64,000 nucleotides of DNA from Nitrospirota bacterium. Lineage in GTDB: Bacteria > Nitrospirota > JACRHJ01. Under the pieces are notes generated by a model. The model was not told the origin of the DNA. It made no database searches and worked only from the letters and a program-made list of their open reading frames with translations. Position numbers and translations under genes: made by a program. Location: positions 248,001 to 312,000 of the forward strand of contig JAJYHX010000002.1 of NCBI GenBank assembly GCA_021784575.1, given 5' to 3'. Positions 14,561 to 22,253 of this stretch are shown here, in pieces. Each line of letters begins with the position of its first letter. Position 1 is the first letter of the stretch.

Positions 14561-15398
14561 TGCCAGATAACCCCTGCTTAAGCGGGTTTTCGGGCGAAAA
14601 ACCGGGGGCGGGAACACCAGTTTCGAGGGTAATTTTCGACAGGCTCCTGACCTTCGCCAGGAAGAGCGCCGTCACCGGCAGGAACAGGAAAACGCCGGTA
14701 ATTCCAAGGGTTATCTCCCCTATCCAGAAGGTCATGAAGAGGTTGAAGACGAGGACTATGAAGTATAGCGCCGGGCCGAGCAGATATGCCTTCCCCGGTG
14801 GCCATAACTCATTAATTTTATTGGATAGTTCTCCGCCGCCTCGCCGGGCGTCCACGGCCCTGTCCACGGTCTTCCAGATGCGCATCGTGAGCACGCCGAC
14901 GAAGAACCAGCCGGCGAAATTCTCAATAGTTACGCCGAAATACGGCCCCGGATAGGGGTAATAATATATCTTGCCGAGAAACCACTTATCCCCCCGAAGC
15001 GCCAGGGGATCGATAACCACGTCGAGAAGCGTCATCAGGAATGCGCCCAACAGTATGGTTTTCCAGGAGAATTTCTCCTCGCGCGGCAGGAATACGCGCG
15101 CCGTCCGCCAGCTCGAATAGGAAAGGAACGTGAAGGAGAGCGAGTCCATGAACGGCACGCCGAAAATCCATAACTCCTTGTTTTTTGTAGACAAAATATA
15201 GTAATAAAGCCCGAAGGGGAAGCCGATGCGGACGGACGAGAATTCCGAAATATATGCCACGGCCCAGGCGATGAGCGTGAATAAAACGGCCTTCCGGAGG
15301 CCTGTCGTCCTTGTGGCGGCATAAAGATAAATCGCAAGAAATACAAAGACATAGGGGCGGAAGAGGACGGTAAGGAAAAGGAGCTTCAGGGTATCCAT
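14532..15398 (-). CDS. Carotenoid biosynthesis (CruF/DUF422-like) membrane protein
   Basis: A 288-residue membrane protein with seven to eight hydrophobic helices. It has the features of the DUF422/CruF carotenoid hydratase-like family: FPFGLYYY, then GVPFMDSLSFTFLSY, MTLLDVVIDPLALR and YYYPYPGPYFGVTIENFAGWF, with conserved aspartates and a glutamate in or near helices. The start at 15398 (MDTLKLL) overlaps the hpnA stop as TGATG, implying translational coupling. Its pairing with a hopanoid-type epimerase suggests isoprenoid or membrane-lipid modification. The exact reaction is not certain. Confidence 0.75.
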   Translation of the reverse strand: MDTLKLLFLTVLFRPYVFVFLAIYLYAATRTTGLRKAVLFTLIAWAVAYISEFSSVRIGFPFGLYYYILSTKNKELWIFGVPFMDSLSFTFLSYSSWRTARVFLPREEKFSWKTILLGAFLMTLLDVVIDPLALRGDKWFLGKIYYYPYPGPYFGVTIENFAGWFFVGVLTMRIWKTVDRAVDARRGGGELSNKINELWPPGKAYLLGPALYFIVLVFNLFMTFWIGEITLGITGVFLFLPVTALFLAKVRSLSKITLETGVPAPGFSPENPLKQGLSGKKKGLQPKL

Positions 15399-16384
15399 CA
15401 CACGTAACCGTTGGCGCGGAACCACATGACGGCCCTCTCAAGCGCATCCTCCACCGGACTCTGCGGGAGACCAAGCTCCCGGATTGCCTTGGATTGGTCG
15501 AAAAACATAAGCTTTTTCGCCATCTTGACGGCGTCGAGCGGCGCGAGCGGCGGCCTCTTCGTAACGTAGTCCGCAAACCTCGTGCTGACGTATGCGATGG
15601 GCAGGACGGACCAGTGCGGAAGCCTTATTCTTGGCGCGGGGATACCGGTTATTCCAGATAGGATTCCGAATATCTCGCCAAGGTGTAAGTCCTTGTTTCC
15701 CAAGATATATTTACTTCCAGGCACCCCTTTTTCCATCGCAAGGATGTGGCCCTGGGCGGCGTCTTCCACGTCTATCAGGTTAAGCCCGGTTTCCACGTAC
15801 GCGAACATCTTTCCCTTAAGGAAATCCAGTATCATCTTGCCCGTAGGCGTGGGTTTTATGTCCCGCGGGCCGACCGGGGTGCTGGGGTTTACAATCACGA
15901 CAGGCAGGCCCCTTTCGGCGAATTCATCCGCCGCGCGCTCGGCCAAGTACTTGGATTTCTTATAGTCTCCGGCCATGTCCGAAAGGCTGACAGGGGTGTC
16001 TTCCGTGCCGGGCGTGCCGTCTCCGGGGTTGCCCAGCGCACCGACCGTGCTGGTGTATACCACGCGCCCGACCCCGGCCCTGAGCGCGCAGTTTAACACG
16101 TTTTTCGTGCCCTGCACGTTCACCTCGTATATCCGGGCGGGCTCCGGCGCCCACAGGCTGTACTCGGCGGCGGCATGATATACCCTGTCGCAGCTATCTA
16201 TCGCCCGTATAAGGGAATTTTCGTCCAGCAGGTCTCCATAGACCACCGTCACGTCAAGGCCTTCCAGGTTCCTTCCGTCGCAGCCGCGCCGGGCGAGGCA
16301 GACAACCTCCTCGCCCCGCGCCAGAAGCCGCCGCACAAGCGCCGCCCCAAGGAAACCCGTCCCGCCCGTTACGAAATTTTTCAT
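15398..16384 (-). CDS. hpnA: Hopanoid-associated sugar epimerase HpnA
   Basis: A 328-residue extended short-chain dehydrogenase: N-terminal NAD site VTGGTGFLGAALVRRLL, acidic DLLD after strand 3, catalytic serine/threonine in VYTSTVGALG, and catalytic YKKSK (Tyr-x-x-x-Lys). Length and the HAAAEYSLWAPEP and IVNPSTPVGPRDIKPTPTG segments match HpnA, an NAD-dependent sugar epimerase/dehydratase found with hopanoid genes. Its precise substrate in hopanoid side-chain synthesis is not settled. There is no Shine-Dalgarno sequence, and a TTGACA promoter lies just upstream, so the transcript may be leaderless. Confidence 0.85.
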   Translation of the reverse strand: MKNFVTGGTGFLGAALVRRLLARGEEVVCLARRGCDGRNLEGLDVTVVYGDLLDENSLIRAIDSCDRVYHAAAEYSLWAPEPARIYEVNVQGTKNVLNCALRAGVGRVVYTSTVGALGNPGDGTPGTEDTPVSLSDMAGDYKKSKYLAERAADEFAERGLPVVIVNPSTPVGPRDIKPTPTGKMILDFLKGKMFAYVETGLNLIDVEDAAQGHILAMEKGVPGSKYILGNKDLHLGEIFGILSGITGIPAPRIRLPHWSVLPIAYVSTRFADYVTKRPPLAPLDAVKMAKKLMFFDQSKAIRELGLPQSPVEDALERAVMWFRANGYV

Positions 16385-16392
16385 TGGAAAAG

Positions 16393-16419
16393 GGTATAAA
16401 AATTATGCGGTTATGTCAA
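16393..16419 (-). promoter_or_regulatory. Candidate promoter of hpnA
   Basis: On the minus strand a perfect TTGACA (16414-16419), a short 15-base spacer and TATACC (16393-16398) end eight bases before the hpnA ATG. The spacer is suboptimal, which lowers confidence. Confidence 0.4.
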
Positions 16420-16449
16420 CAACAAAAGGCGGGGCGAGCGTCCATAAAT

Positions 16450-16620
16450 TTAGCCCCTTCCCCGCACCCCGTTTTTGCCCCGAAATTGCCCGAAAACAGC
16501 CCGTTTTTGAGCCGTTTCCGATACCGGAGAAAAAATACAAAGATTGATTAATTTTCTTTTAATAATCAGTATGTTTTAGATGTAATCCGGAACTGCCATT
16601 GATAATGAACTTCGCCTACC
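16450..16620 (+). repeat. Dispersed long repeat, copy 2
   Basis: Second copy of the repeat seen at 12543-12664 and 57148-57345. It contains GTTTTTGCCCCGAAATTGCC, the TTCCGATACCG block, the AT-rich TTTTAATAATC middle, GTTTTAGA..TAATCCGGAA, and ends at CTTCGCCTACC. It fills most of the gap between hpnA and the flavin reductase gene; no gene is seen in it. Confidence 0.75.
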
Positions 16621-16642
16621 AACGCGGTGGATATACTGGAGG

Positions 16643-17230
16643 CTATTCTTTAGGCTTAAACTTCTTCCCGACGTTAAACGCCTTCCCCACTACATCTCCA
16701 AGCCGCCTGTAGTTCCTGTCCGGGACGGTGAAGATAAGCGGGTCTATCTTTGCGGCGTCGGGGCGTCCGTTCTCGTCGAGGACGGAGCCGTCCGCGTGGA
16801 CTTCCATAATCTGGCCGATTACGAGGTGATGGCTCCCGAGCTCAAGCGTCATAACCACCCTGCATTCGAGGTTCACGGGGCACTGGGCTATGAGGGGCGC
16901 GTGTTCAAGCTTACCGTAAAATATTTCAAACCCGGCTGTTGTTGTCTTGTCCGGCTCGTTCTTGCCGGAGAACATCCCGCAGTAGTCCGCCGCCTCCATG
17001 ATAGATACGTTCGGGACGTTTACGGAGAACATCCTGTGCTCCTTTATGCCTTTCAGCGTGTGTCTGTGCGGCTGGAAGGCGACGGATAGCATCGGCGGCT
17101 CAGAGCAGGCAATCCCGCTCCATGCCGCGACCATGAAGTTGGCCTTGCCGTCAACATCCGCGCCTATTAAGAACGCAGGCATGGGGTATATCGTCGTGGA
17201 AGGGCCGAGGGTAATTTTGTTCATTTTCAT
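16643..17230 (-). CDS. Flavin reductase-like FMN-binding protein
   Basis: A 195-residue protein of the flavin reductase domain (split-barrel FMN-binding) family: PSTTIYPMPAFLIGADVDGKANFMVAAWSGI near the N-terminus, the PPMLSVAFQPHRHT flavin-binding stretch and SVNVP. The start at 17230 follows the upstream flavodoxin stop by one base; a longer upstream frame merely overlaps that gene and is rejected. Co-transcription with the flavodoxin suggests a small flavin electron-transfer pair. The family often acts on flavins, iron or rubredoxin; the real acceptor is unknown. Confidence 0.83.
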   Translation of the reverse strand: MKMNKITLGPSTTIYPMPAFLIGADVDGKANFMVAAWSGIACSEPPMLSVAFQPHRHTLKGIKEHRMFSVNVPNVSIMEAADYCGMFSGKNEPDKTTTAGFEIFYGKLEHAPLIAQCPVNLECRVVMTLELGSHHLVIGQIMEVHADGSVLDENGRPDAAKIDPLIFTVPDRNYRRLGDVVGKAFNVGKKFKPKE

Positions 17231-17231
17231 T

Positions 17232-17708
17232 TTACCCCGCCAGTTTCTTGGCCAGCTTCGCCACGCGCTCGCCGAGGGCGCGGCACTGCCTGGCTGCGCG
17301 CTCGTCGGGGGCGCCGATGGAGACGGGGCCGTAGTGGTCGCCCTTTGGGACACCCTGGATAACCATGCCATGCACAAGCATGGCTTCAAGGATGGCAAGT
17401 ATGACGGTTTCGTTGCCGCCGCCGATGTTGGCGGAGGATGAAAACGCCGCGCCTGCCTTGCCTTCGAGTTTGCCGTGGAGTTTTACGGAGTCGTCGAGGA
17501 ATTTTATTATCTCTGCGGCGGGAAGGCCGTAGTAGGTGGGGGAGCCGATGATTATGCCGTCGAAACTTTCGAGGTCTTCAATCGTCGCGCCGGGAACCGA
17601 GCGGAACGAGACCTCCGCCCCGGCGGACTTCGCGCCCTCTTCTATCAGGCGGGCCATCTTCTCGGTATTGCCCGTCCGGGTGTAGTAGAGAATCAGAACA
17701 CGCGGCAT
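17232..17708 (-). CDS. Flavodoxin / WrbA-like NAD(P)H:quinone oxidoreductase
   Basis: A 158-residue flavodoxin-fold protein. YYTRTGNTEKMA is the FMN phosphate loop, GIIIGSPTYYGLPAAEI the 50s isoalloxazine loop, and SSANIGGGNET the third FMN contact, as in WrbA-like quinone oxidoreductases. Length is between short flavodoxins and WrbA. It is immediately upstream of the flavin reductase gene (stop and start nearly touching). Confidence 0.82.
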   Translation of the reverse strand: MPRVLILYYTRTGNTEKMARLIEEGAKSAGAEVSFRSVPGATIEDLESFDGIIIGSPTYYGLPAAEIIKFLDDSVKLHGKLEGKAGAAFSSSANIGGGNETVILAILEAMLVHGMVIQGVPKGDHYGPVSIGAPDERAARQCRALGERVAKLAKKLAG

Positions 17709-17809
17709 GGGAAAGCCTCCTTGCGCCCGATGAGCCGGGCAGCTGCATTACCTGAAAACCGTGCCATTCATTAAAGCGCAGGCGGGCGGATGTCGAGTCC
17801 CGCCCCGGT

Positions 17810-18169
17810 TTATCTCCGGAGCTTCTCTTCCTCTTCCTGGGCGGTCTTGCAGTCTATGCAGAGAGTCGTGACGGGTCTCGCCTGGAGGCGCTTCAGGCTT
17901 ATCTTCTCGCCGCAGGACTCGCATATGCCGAACGTGCCGTCCTCTATCCTCTTCAGGGCCTCGTCTATTTTCTTCAGGAGCCTCTGCTCGCGTCCGCGGA
18001 GGCGAAGCAGGAGGTTCCTGTCGGACTCCGCGCTGGCCTGGTCTCCCAGGTCGGCGTAGTTTTCCTTGTCGGGCTTCAAGCCCCCGCTTATGGTCTCGCC
18101 CGCCTCCGCCAGCAACTCCGCCCTCTGCGTTTCGAGTTTCTTTTTTATGTCGCCGATGTTGCGGTCCAT
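17810..18169 (-). CDS. DksA/TraR-family zinc-finger RNA polymerase regulator
   Basis: A 119-residue protein with an N-terminal coiled coil (KKKLETQRAELLAEAGE) and a C-terminal four-cysteine zinc finger, CESC..CIDC, separated by the usual ~17 residues (GICESCGEKISLKRLQARPVTTLCIDC). The start MDRNIGD is chosen over an upstream ATG because GGAAGAAG precedes it. DksA binds the RNA polymerase secondary channel and mediates ppGpp control. Several DksA-like paralogs usually coexist, so the exact regulatory role is open. Confidence 0.87.
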   Translation of the reverse strand: MDRNIGDIKKKLETQRAELLAEAGETISGGLKPDKENYADLGDQASAESDRNLLLRLRGREQRLLKKIDEALKRIEDGTFGICESCGEKISLKRLQARPVTTLCIDCKTAQEEEEKLRR

Positions 18170-18338
18170 CTTCTTCCGGCCACCTCTCAGGCTGCTCTTA
18201 AGGTTAAGTCGTTGTAAGTTAAATGCGAAGTTTAACAAAAAGGGTGGGCATAGTCAATTTATTTTAGCAAAAAAGGAGCGACAGGCCAAGACCGCGGTAT
18301 ATTTTGGAAACAGCAAGGGGCATCGATACGTTGTCGGT

Positions 18339-19718
18339 TTAATTCCCGGCCGGCCCGGTCGGATTGACGCGGCGGACAGAGGAACCCAGAGGCAGCCGCT
18401 TGTAGCTGAACACGCCCGGCATCAGGCTGTCCAATCTGGCCTGGTCGTGATACAGCGGAAATATATTATAGCACTCGCTGTTCGGCCCTGATTCCTTATA
18501 GCATTCCACGGCCGCCCTCTCGGGATATACCTTGCTCTTTACTATATTGATAATCTCCTTTTCGTATCTTACCGTATTGAACAGTATGACGGCGAAGAGG
18601 ATTGCCTTTAGGTAGCGGCCGTATTTGAAATCCGAGAGAATGAAGAATAGGCCGGCGGGAATGAGCATTGTATACGTGACATATCTCGGCGCCACGCCAA
18701 AGGACGGGCGGCCTGCCGTTATCAGGGATATGAACAGAAGGGAGAACAGCACAAGGACCGACCCGATAAAAGAACTGCGCGCATTTCTATCCCTGTAAAA
18801 CCTGAAGATACCCGTCAGGCACAGAAGAATTGACGCAAGGGTTAAAAAAAGACTGACGAGAAATTTGGCCGGGGTGCATGGCCCGCAGAGAGCGGCAAAA
18901 TTAAACAAAAACCCCGACCGGACAGCCTGGACGAAATATCCAATCAGGACATCGGGTCTTATCGACAGCCTGCCATTGTGTATTGAGGCTCGCAGCGCCG
19001 CATCCTGGATATTGCCGCCGAATTTGTAGCCGATGAAATAAGTTGCCATAATCAGCGCGTTTGCGGCTGCGGTTGCGATGAAGGCTTTATTGCCTTTTCT
19101 ATCGCGCAGTCGCTCGAACAAAACAAACAAGACGGTAATGAGCGGGAGCAGCAATCCCTGGCTGCACGAATAGGAGGCCAGGAGGGACAACGCCGTCAGG
19201 ACGGCATTCCTGATGGCGGTTTTTTTTATGCCGAGGGCCGCCAGGAGCCACATGACCAGGAAAAACATCGGCAGAACAAAGGCGATCTGAAAACCCCACA
19301 GGAGATTTTGCCACTGAAAGATATTCAGCATTACCAACGGAATAAAAAGGTCCGGCAGGGAGATATTTTTACCCGCCTTGTATTTTATAAAGAGCAGAGC
19401 GGCGGTTGACGAAATTACAAGAAATACTATGAAGCGTATCTCCCATATCTGGCTCCAGTGTGAAAACGACGCCAGTATCTTCATTACCAGGAGACCGAAA
19501 CCGATTCTGTGCTCATTGTGCTGGACAAAAAGTAGCTTCGTCAGCGGCGGATTGTCGATTATATAAGGGCTGATGTCCCACTCGTCCGACAAGGGCATAT
19601 CAACCGCGTATTTTATTATAAGGGAGAAGAAATTAAGGCATATAACGGAGAGGCCCGCAAGAAAAAACGTTGATTTCAAAACCCGTTTGGCGCTCATGGG
19701 CATTCGCGGTTTATCCAT
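18339..19718 (-). CDS. Polytopic membrane protein, glycosyltransferase-like
   Basis: A ~459-residue membrane protein with ten or more hydrophobic helices. The first periplasmic loop contains MPLSDEWDISPYI followed by VQHNEHRIGFG, a layout (acidic DEW and HNEHR after helix 1) resembling GT-C type lipid-linked sugar transferases, but I cannot assign a family. The exact start is uncertain: ATGs at 19718, 19703 and 19697 all lack a clear ribosome binding site. The gene stands alone between the DksA and Hsp20 genes. Confidence 0.65.
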   Translation of the reverse strand: MDKPRMPMSAKRVLKSTFFLAGLSVICLNFFSLIIKYAVDMPLSDEWDISPYIIDNPPLTKLLFVQHNEHRIGFGLLVMKILASFSHWSQIWEIRFIVFLVISSTAALLFIKYKAGKNISLPDLFIPLVMLNIFQWQNLLWGFQIAFVLPMFFLVMWLLAALGIKKTAIRNAVLTALSLLASYSCSQGLLLPLITVLFVLFERLRDRKGNKAFIATAAANALIMATYFIGYKFGGNIQDAALRASIHNGRLSIRPDVLIGYFVQAVRSGFLFNFAALCGPCTPAKFLVSLFLTLASILLCLTGIFRFYRDRNARSSFIGSVLVLFSLLFISLITAGRPSFGVAPRYVTYTMLIPAGLFFILSDFKYGRYLKAILFAVILFNTVRYEKEIINIVKSKVYPERAAVECYKESGPNSECYNIFPLYHDQARLDSLMPGVFSYKRLPLGSSVRRVNPTGPAGN

Positions 19719-19773
19719 AGGGTGAAACAATAACCGCTAATTATGGAAAAGTCAATCTCGTATTGCTTAAACA

Positions 19774-19800
19774 AAAAGGGGTGAATTCATCACCCCTTTG
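19774..19800 (-). terminator. Intrinsic terminator of the hsp20 gene
   Basis: A perfect 10-bp stem (19776-19785 with 19791-19800, five-base loop) followed on the minus strand by a T-run. It lies 32 bases past the hsp20 stop. Confidence 0.85.
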
Positions 19801-19831
19801 AAGGCATGTCTTTCGTTATGGAGAAGCTGCG

Positions 19832-20317
19832 TTATGCCGCCTTTATCTTCTTCGGCTCCTCCCTCGTCTCTATCTCGATTCTCCTGCCCTTTATGGCCTC
19901 GGCTGCGGGCATTCTTACCTCAAGCAGGCCCTTGTGGTATTCGGCCTTGATCTTGTCCGTGTTCACATCCACGGGGAGTGTGATGCTCCTCTCGAAGCTC
20001 CCGTAGGAAATCTCCCGGGAGAAATAATCCTCCTTTTTGTGTTCCTTCTCGCTTTTGCGCTCGCCCTTTATGATAAGCAGGTTCCCCGTTACGTTGATTT
20101 CAACGTCTTTCGGGTCTACGCCCGAGAGCTCCACGCGCGCGACAAGGTCGTTCCCTTCCTTTATGACGTCGATGGCCGGATAATTAACTTCGCCAAACAT
20201 CAAAGGCAGTGAGAGCCAGCGTTCGGTGCGACCGAACATTTTGTTGAACAGGTCGTCCATGTCCCTGTGGAGAGAATTAAGTTCCCTCGACGGATTCCAT
20301 CTTGTCAACGGAAACAT
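19832..20317 (-). CDS. Hsp20/alpha-crystallin small heat-shock protein
   Basis: A 161-residue small heat-shock protein: N-terminal MFPLTRWNPSRELNSLHRDM, then the alpha-crystallin domain (about residues 45-140) with the family's VARVELSGVDPKDVEINV and the closing GLLEVRMPA strand. It prevents aggregation of unfolding proteins in the cytoplasm. It is transcribed alone, with a promoter at 20412-20440, a structured ~90-base leader, a ribosome binding site lying in a hairpin loop, and its own terminator. This arrangement suggests thermal control at translation. Confidence 0.93.
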   Translation of the reverse strand: MFPLTRWNPSRELNSLHRDMDDLFNKMFGRTERWLSLPLMFGEVNYPAIDVIKEGNDLVARVELSGVDPKDVEINVTGNLLIIKGERKSEKEHKKEDYFSREISYGSFERSITLPVDVNTDKIKAEYHKGLLEVRMPAAEAIKGRRIEIETREEPKKIKAA

Positions 20318-20318
20318 A

Positions 20319-20337
20319 CAGCACCTCCTTTGTGCCG
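20319..20337 (-). promoter_or_regulatory. Hairpin enclosing the hsp20 ribosome binding site
   Basis: On the mRNA (minus strand) 20332-20337 can pair with 20319-20324 (6 bp, one G-U), leaving AAAGGAG in the loop and part of the GGAGG in the stem, immediately before the ATG at 20317. This is the layout of a simple RNA thermometer; function is inferred from structure only. Confidence 0.45.
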
Positions 20338-20365
20338 CCCCCCGGGATTTTTAATCCGGAAGGCC

Positions 20366-20393
20366 GGCGGGATTAAAAGGATTTAATCCCGCC
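20366..20393 (-). promoter_or_regulatory. Strong hairpin in the hsp20 leader
   Basis: A perfect 12-bp inverted repeat (20366-20377 with 20382-20393, four-base loop) lies between the hsp20 promoter and the start codon. A weaker hairpin of similar sequence follows at about 20342-20359. Neither has a T-run on the minus strand, so they are leader structures and not terminators. Confidence 0.6.
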
Positions 20394-20411
20394 AATAACA
20401 TTCTTATTTAA

Positions 20412-20440
20412 ATTATAGCTCCGTTTCCGCCGGAAATCAA
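20412..20440 (-). promoter_or_regulatory. Candidate promoter of hsp20
   Basis: On the minus strand TTGATT (20435-20440), a 17-base spacer and a perfect TATAAT (20412-20417). No sigma32-type box (CTTGAA/CCCCAT) is seen, consistent with heat control through the mRNA leader. Confidence 0.55.
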
Positions 20441-20583
20441 ACGTCAACAAATTGATTTTACTGCGCATTTGAAGAATTATACAAAATTCCGCGCGCGCCC
20501 TGAAACCTTTTTTACCCCATATTCGTCATTGATTAATGAAAGGCTTTCCTTTATCCTGCTTTCTCAAGAAGGAGGTAATCAAA

Positions 20584-21045
20584 ATGAAAAGGTATCTTCT
20601 GGCAGCCGCCTTTATGGCGGCAGCACTTTCGCCCGTGTCCGCGTTTGCGGGGCTAAACATCTTCATAAGCCCGCCGCCCATCCCGGTGCCCGTGCCGCCC
20701 GTCCCGCAGGCGCGGGTAGTCGTTGTTCCTCCGATGCCTCCGGGCGTGGTCATTACGCCCGGTCCGCCGTCATACTGGTTCTGGAATTCCGGGCGCTCGG
20801 AGTGGTTCTACTACGACCGCTACCGCCATCCGCACTATGTTCGCGGGCACGTGTTCAGGAACGACGGCAGACATTTCTACCTCTCGCACGGCAGGTGGAT
20901 GCGCGCCCGGCACGACATGGGAAGGCACAGGGGCTGGCGCAGGCACGGAAGGCGCGAAGACAGGGAGGATTGGCGCAAAGACAGGGGAAGATGGCACGGG
21001 CATCATCACGAGCATGAACGCTGGAAGCGGGACAACGGGGATTAG
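20584..21045 (+). CDS. Secreted Pro/Arg/His-rich protein of unknown function
   Basis: The start at 20584 is set by AAGGAGG upstream and by the signal peptide that follows (MKRYLLAAAFMAAALSPVSAFA). The mature protein has a proline-rich stretch (PPPIPVPVPPVPQ), an aromatic middle (SYWFWNSGRSEWFYYDRYRHP) and a very basic, tryptophan-containing tail rich in Arg/His/Asp (about residues 110-153). The aromatic 'SYWFW..EWFYY' core recurs in small exported proteobacterial proteins of unknown role. It may bind nucleic acid, metal or the envelope; nothing decides this. Confidence 0.7.
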   Translation: MKRYLLAAAFMAAALSPVSAFAGLNIFISPPPIPVPVPPVPQARVVVVPPMPPGVVITPGPPSYWFWNSGRSEWFYYDRYRHPHYVRGHVFRNDGRHFYLSHGRWMRARHDMGRHRGWRRHGRREDREDWRKDRGRWHGHHHEHERWKRDNGD

Positions 21046-21055
21046 CGGGCATTTT

Positions 21056-21126
21056 CCGTCATTCCAGTGAAAATGGGAACCCGGCGCTTTTAAAAGTCAC
21101 TGGGTATCCGCTTTCGCGGGTATGAC
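21056..21126. repeat. Dispersed palindromes between the secreted protein gene and murI
   Basis: Two adjoining copies of the GTCATTCC..GGGAACC / GGGTATCCGCTTTCGCGGGTATGAC type repeat, partly degenerate. They occupy most of the 88-base gap between convergent genes and might act as a bidirectional terminator, though no long T-run is present. Confidence 0.5.
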
Positions 21127-21133
21127 AATACTT

Positions 21134-21952
21134 TTATAGTTCCGCTTTCTCGACCTCCGGGATGTCGTATCCCAGGAAACGCTCGCCGATGGTCTTGAAG
21201 CGCTCGGGGGCGTCAGTCACGCAATATCTTATAAAGCCGGTCGGAAGCGACCGGCTTTTCTTTTCGCCGCCGGGATTTAATAAACCATTCTTCGTCAACA
21301 CACGCTTTACCTCCCGCGCCGTCTCGTCCGCAGAGTCTATAAGCGTAACGGACGGCCCCATCACGGAGCCGATTACGGGCTTCAGGAGCGGGTAGTGCGT
21401 GCATCCGAGGACAAGCGTGTCAATTTTCCTGCCCTTGAGCGGCGCGAGATACTCCTTTGCGACAAGCGAGGCAATCTCGCCGGAGAGCCTTCCCTCCTCC
21501 ACGAGCGGCACGAATAGCGGACACGGGAGCGCGGAGATCTCCGTGCCGGGCCGGATGTTCTTTATAAGCTTCGAATAGACCCCGGAGCTTATCGTCCCCT
21601 CCGTCCCGATAACCCCCACGCGCCCGGTTTTGGTGGCGCGCGCGGCGGCGTACGCGCCGGGCATGAGTACGCCGATAACGGGTATGGGCAGGTCCTCGCG
21701 CAAGGAATTGAGTGCGGCGGCTGTCGCGGTGTTGCAGGCGACGACGAGCATTTTAATCCCTTGACGCATCAGGTATTCCGCGACTTCGCCGGAGAACCGC
21801 CTCACCGTCCCGGCGGACTTTATGCCGTACGGGAACCGGGCCTCGTCGCCGAAGTAAATCAGGTTCTCCCCCGGAATCTGCCGCCGTATTTCCTTCAATA
21901 CGGTCAAGCCCCCGATTCCGGAGTCGAATATGCCGATAGGGTGGGTGGTCAT
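21134..21952 (-). CDS. murI: Glutamate racemase
   Basis: A 272-residue cytoplasmic racemase making D-glutamate for peptidoglycan. The two catalytic cysteines are in VVACNTATA (about residue 73) and LVLGCTHYPLL (about residue 184), with FDSGIGGLTVL at the N-terminus and GDEARFPYG after the first strands. It is the last gene of a minus-strand run that begins with the amidase and GerMN genes and is interrupted by the DpnI cassette. Length is typical. Confidence 0.95.
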   Translation of the reverse strand: MTTHPIGIFDSGIGGLTVLKEIRRQIPGENLIYFGDEARFPYGIKSAGTVRRFSGEVAEYLMRQGIKMLVVACNTATAAALNSLREDLPIPVIGVLMPGAYAAARATKTGRVGVIGTEGTISSGVYSKLIKNIRPGTEISALPCPLFVPLVEEGRLSGEIASLVAKEYLAPLKGRKIDTLVLGCTHYPLLKPVIGSVMGPSVTLIDSADETAREVKRVLTKNGLLNPGGEKKSRSLPTGFIRYCVTDAPERFKTIGERFLGYDIPEVEKAEL

Positions 21953-22046
21953 TTATCTAATCCCAAAATATGATTTACGAAACCGGTTCGCGCATAAAAG
22001 GCTCGCGTTGTGCTCCCATGACCCGCGCCCTTAGTTCGCGGCTGAA

Positions 22047-22253
22047 TTAATTCACCCATTCTTTCTTAAAATCTTCAACACAACCTGAATACCAATAATA
22101 ATTCATGTAACTCACTTTATCTGTCTCCGCAGGAATATAGCCAATTTTTTTAAACCCTCTGAAAATTATTGTTTCGCATTCAGTAAAGGGTTCTCCGCAA
22201 TAAAAACATTCTTCCTCTGAATCAAAATCCTCTAATTCAGAATTATCCAACAT
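22047..22253 (-). CDS. Small acidic cysteine-containing protein beside DpnI
   Basis: A 68-residue protein, very acidic at the N-terminus (SELEDFDSEEE), with FYCGEPF and a later SGCVEDF. The start at 22253 has AAGGA upstream and overlaps the dpnI end by 11 bases; an ATG at 22274 is also possible. It is AT-rich like dpnI. In the pneumococcal DpnI cassette a second small gene (dpnD) follows the nuclease gene; this one holds the same position, but I do not claim sequence similarity. Role unknown. Confidence 0.6.
   Translation of the reverse strand: MLDNSELEDFDSEEECFYCGEPFTECETIIFRGFKKIGYIPAETDKVSYMNYYWYSGCVEDFKKEWVN

Noticed and set aside
17231-17398. Upstream extension of the flavin reductase gene
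   Set aside because: The extra residues overlap the flavodoxin gene and are Ser/Pro/Ala-rich shadow sequence; the ATG at 17230 is correctly placed after the flavodoxin stop.
18339-19718. Assignment of the lone membrane protein as an O-antigen polymerase
   Set aside because: The large periplasmic loop and arginine pattern of Wzy-type polymerases are not clear; left as glycosyltransferase-like, unassigned.
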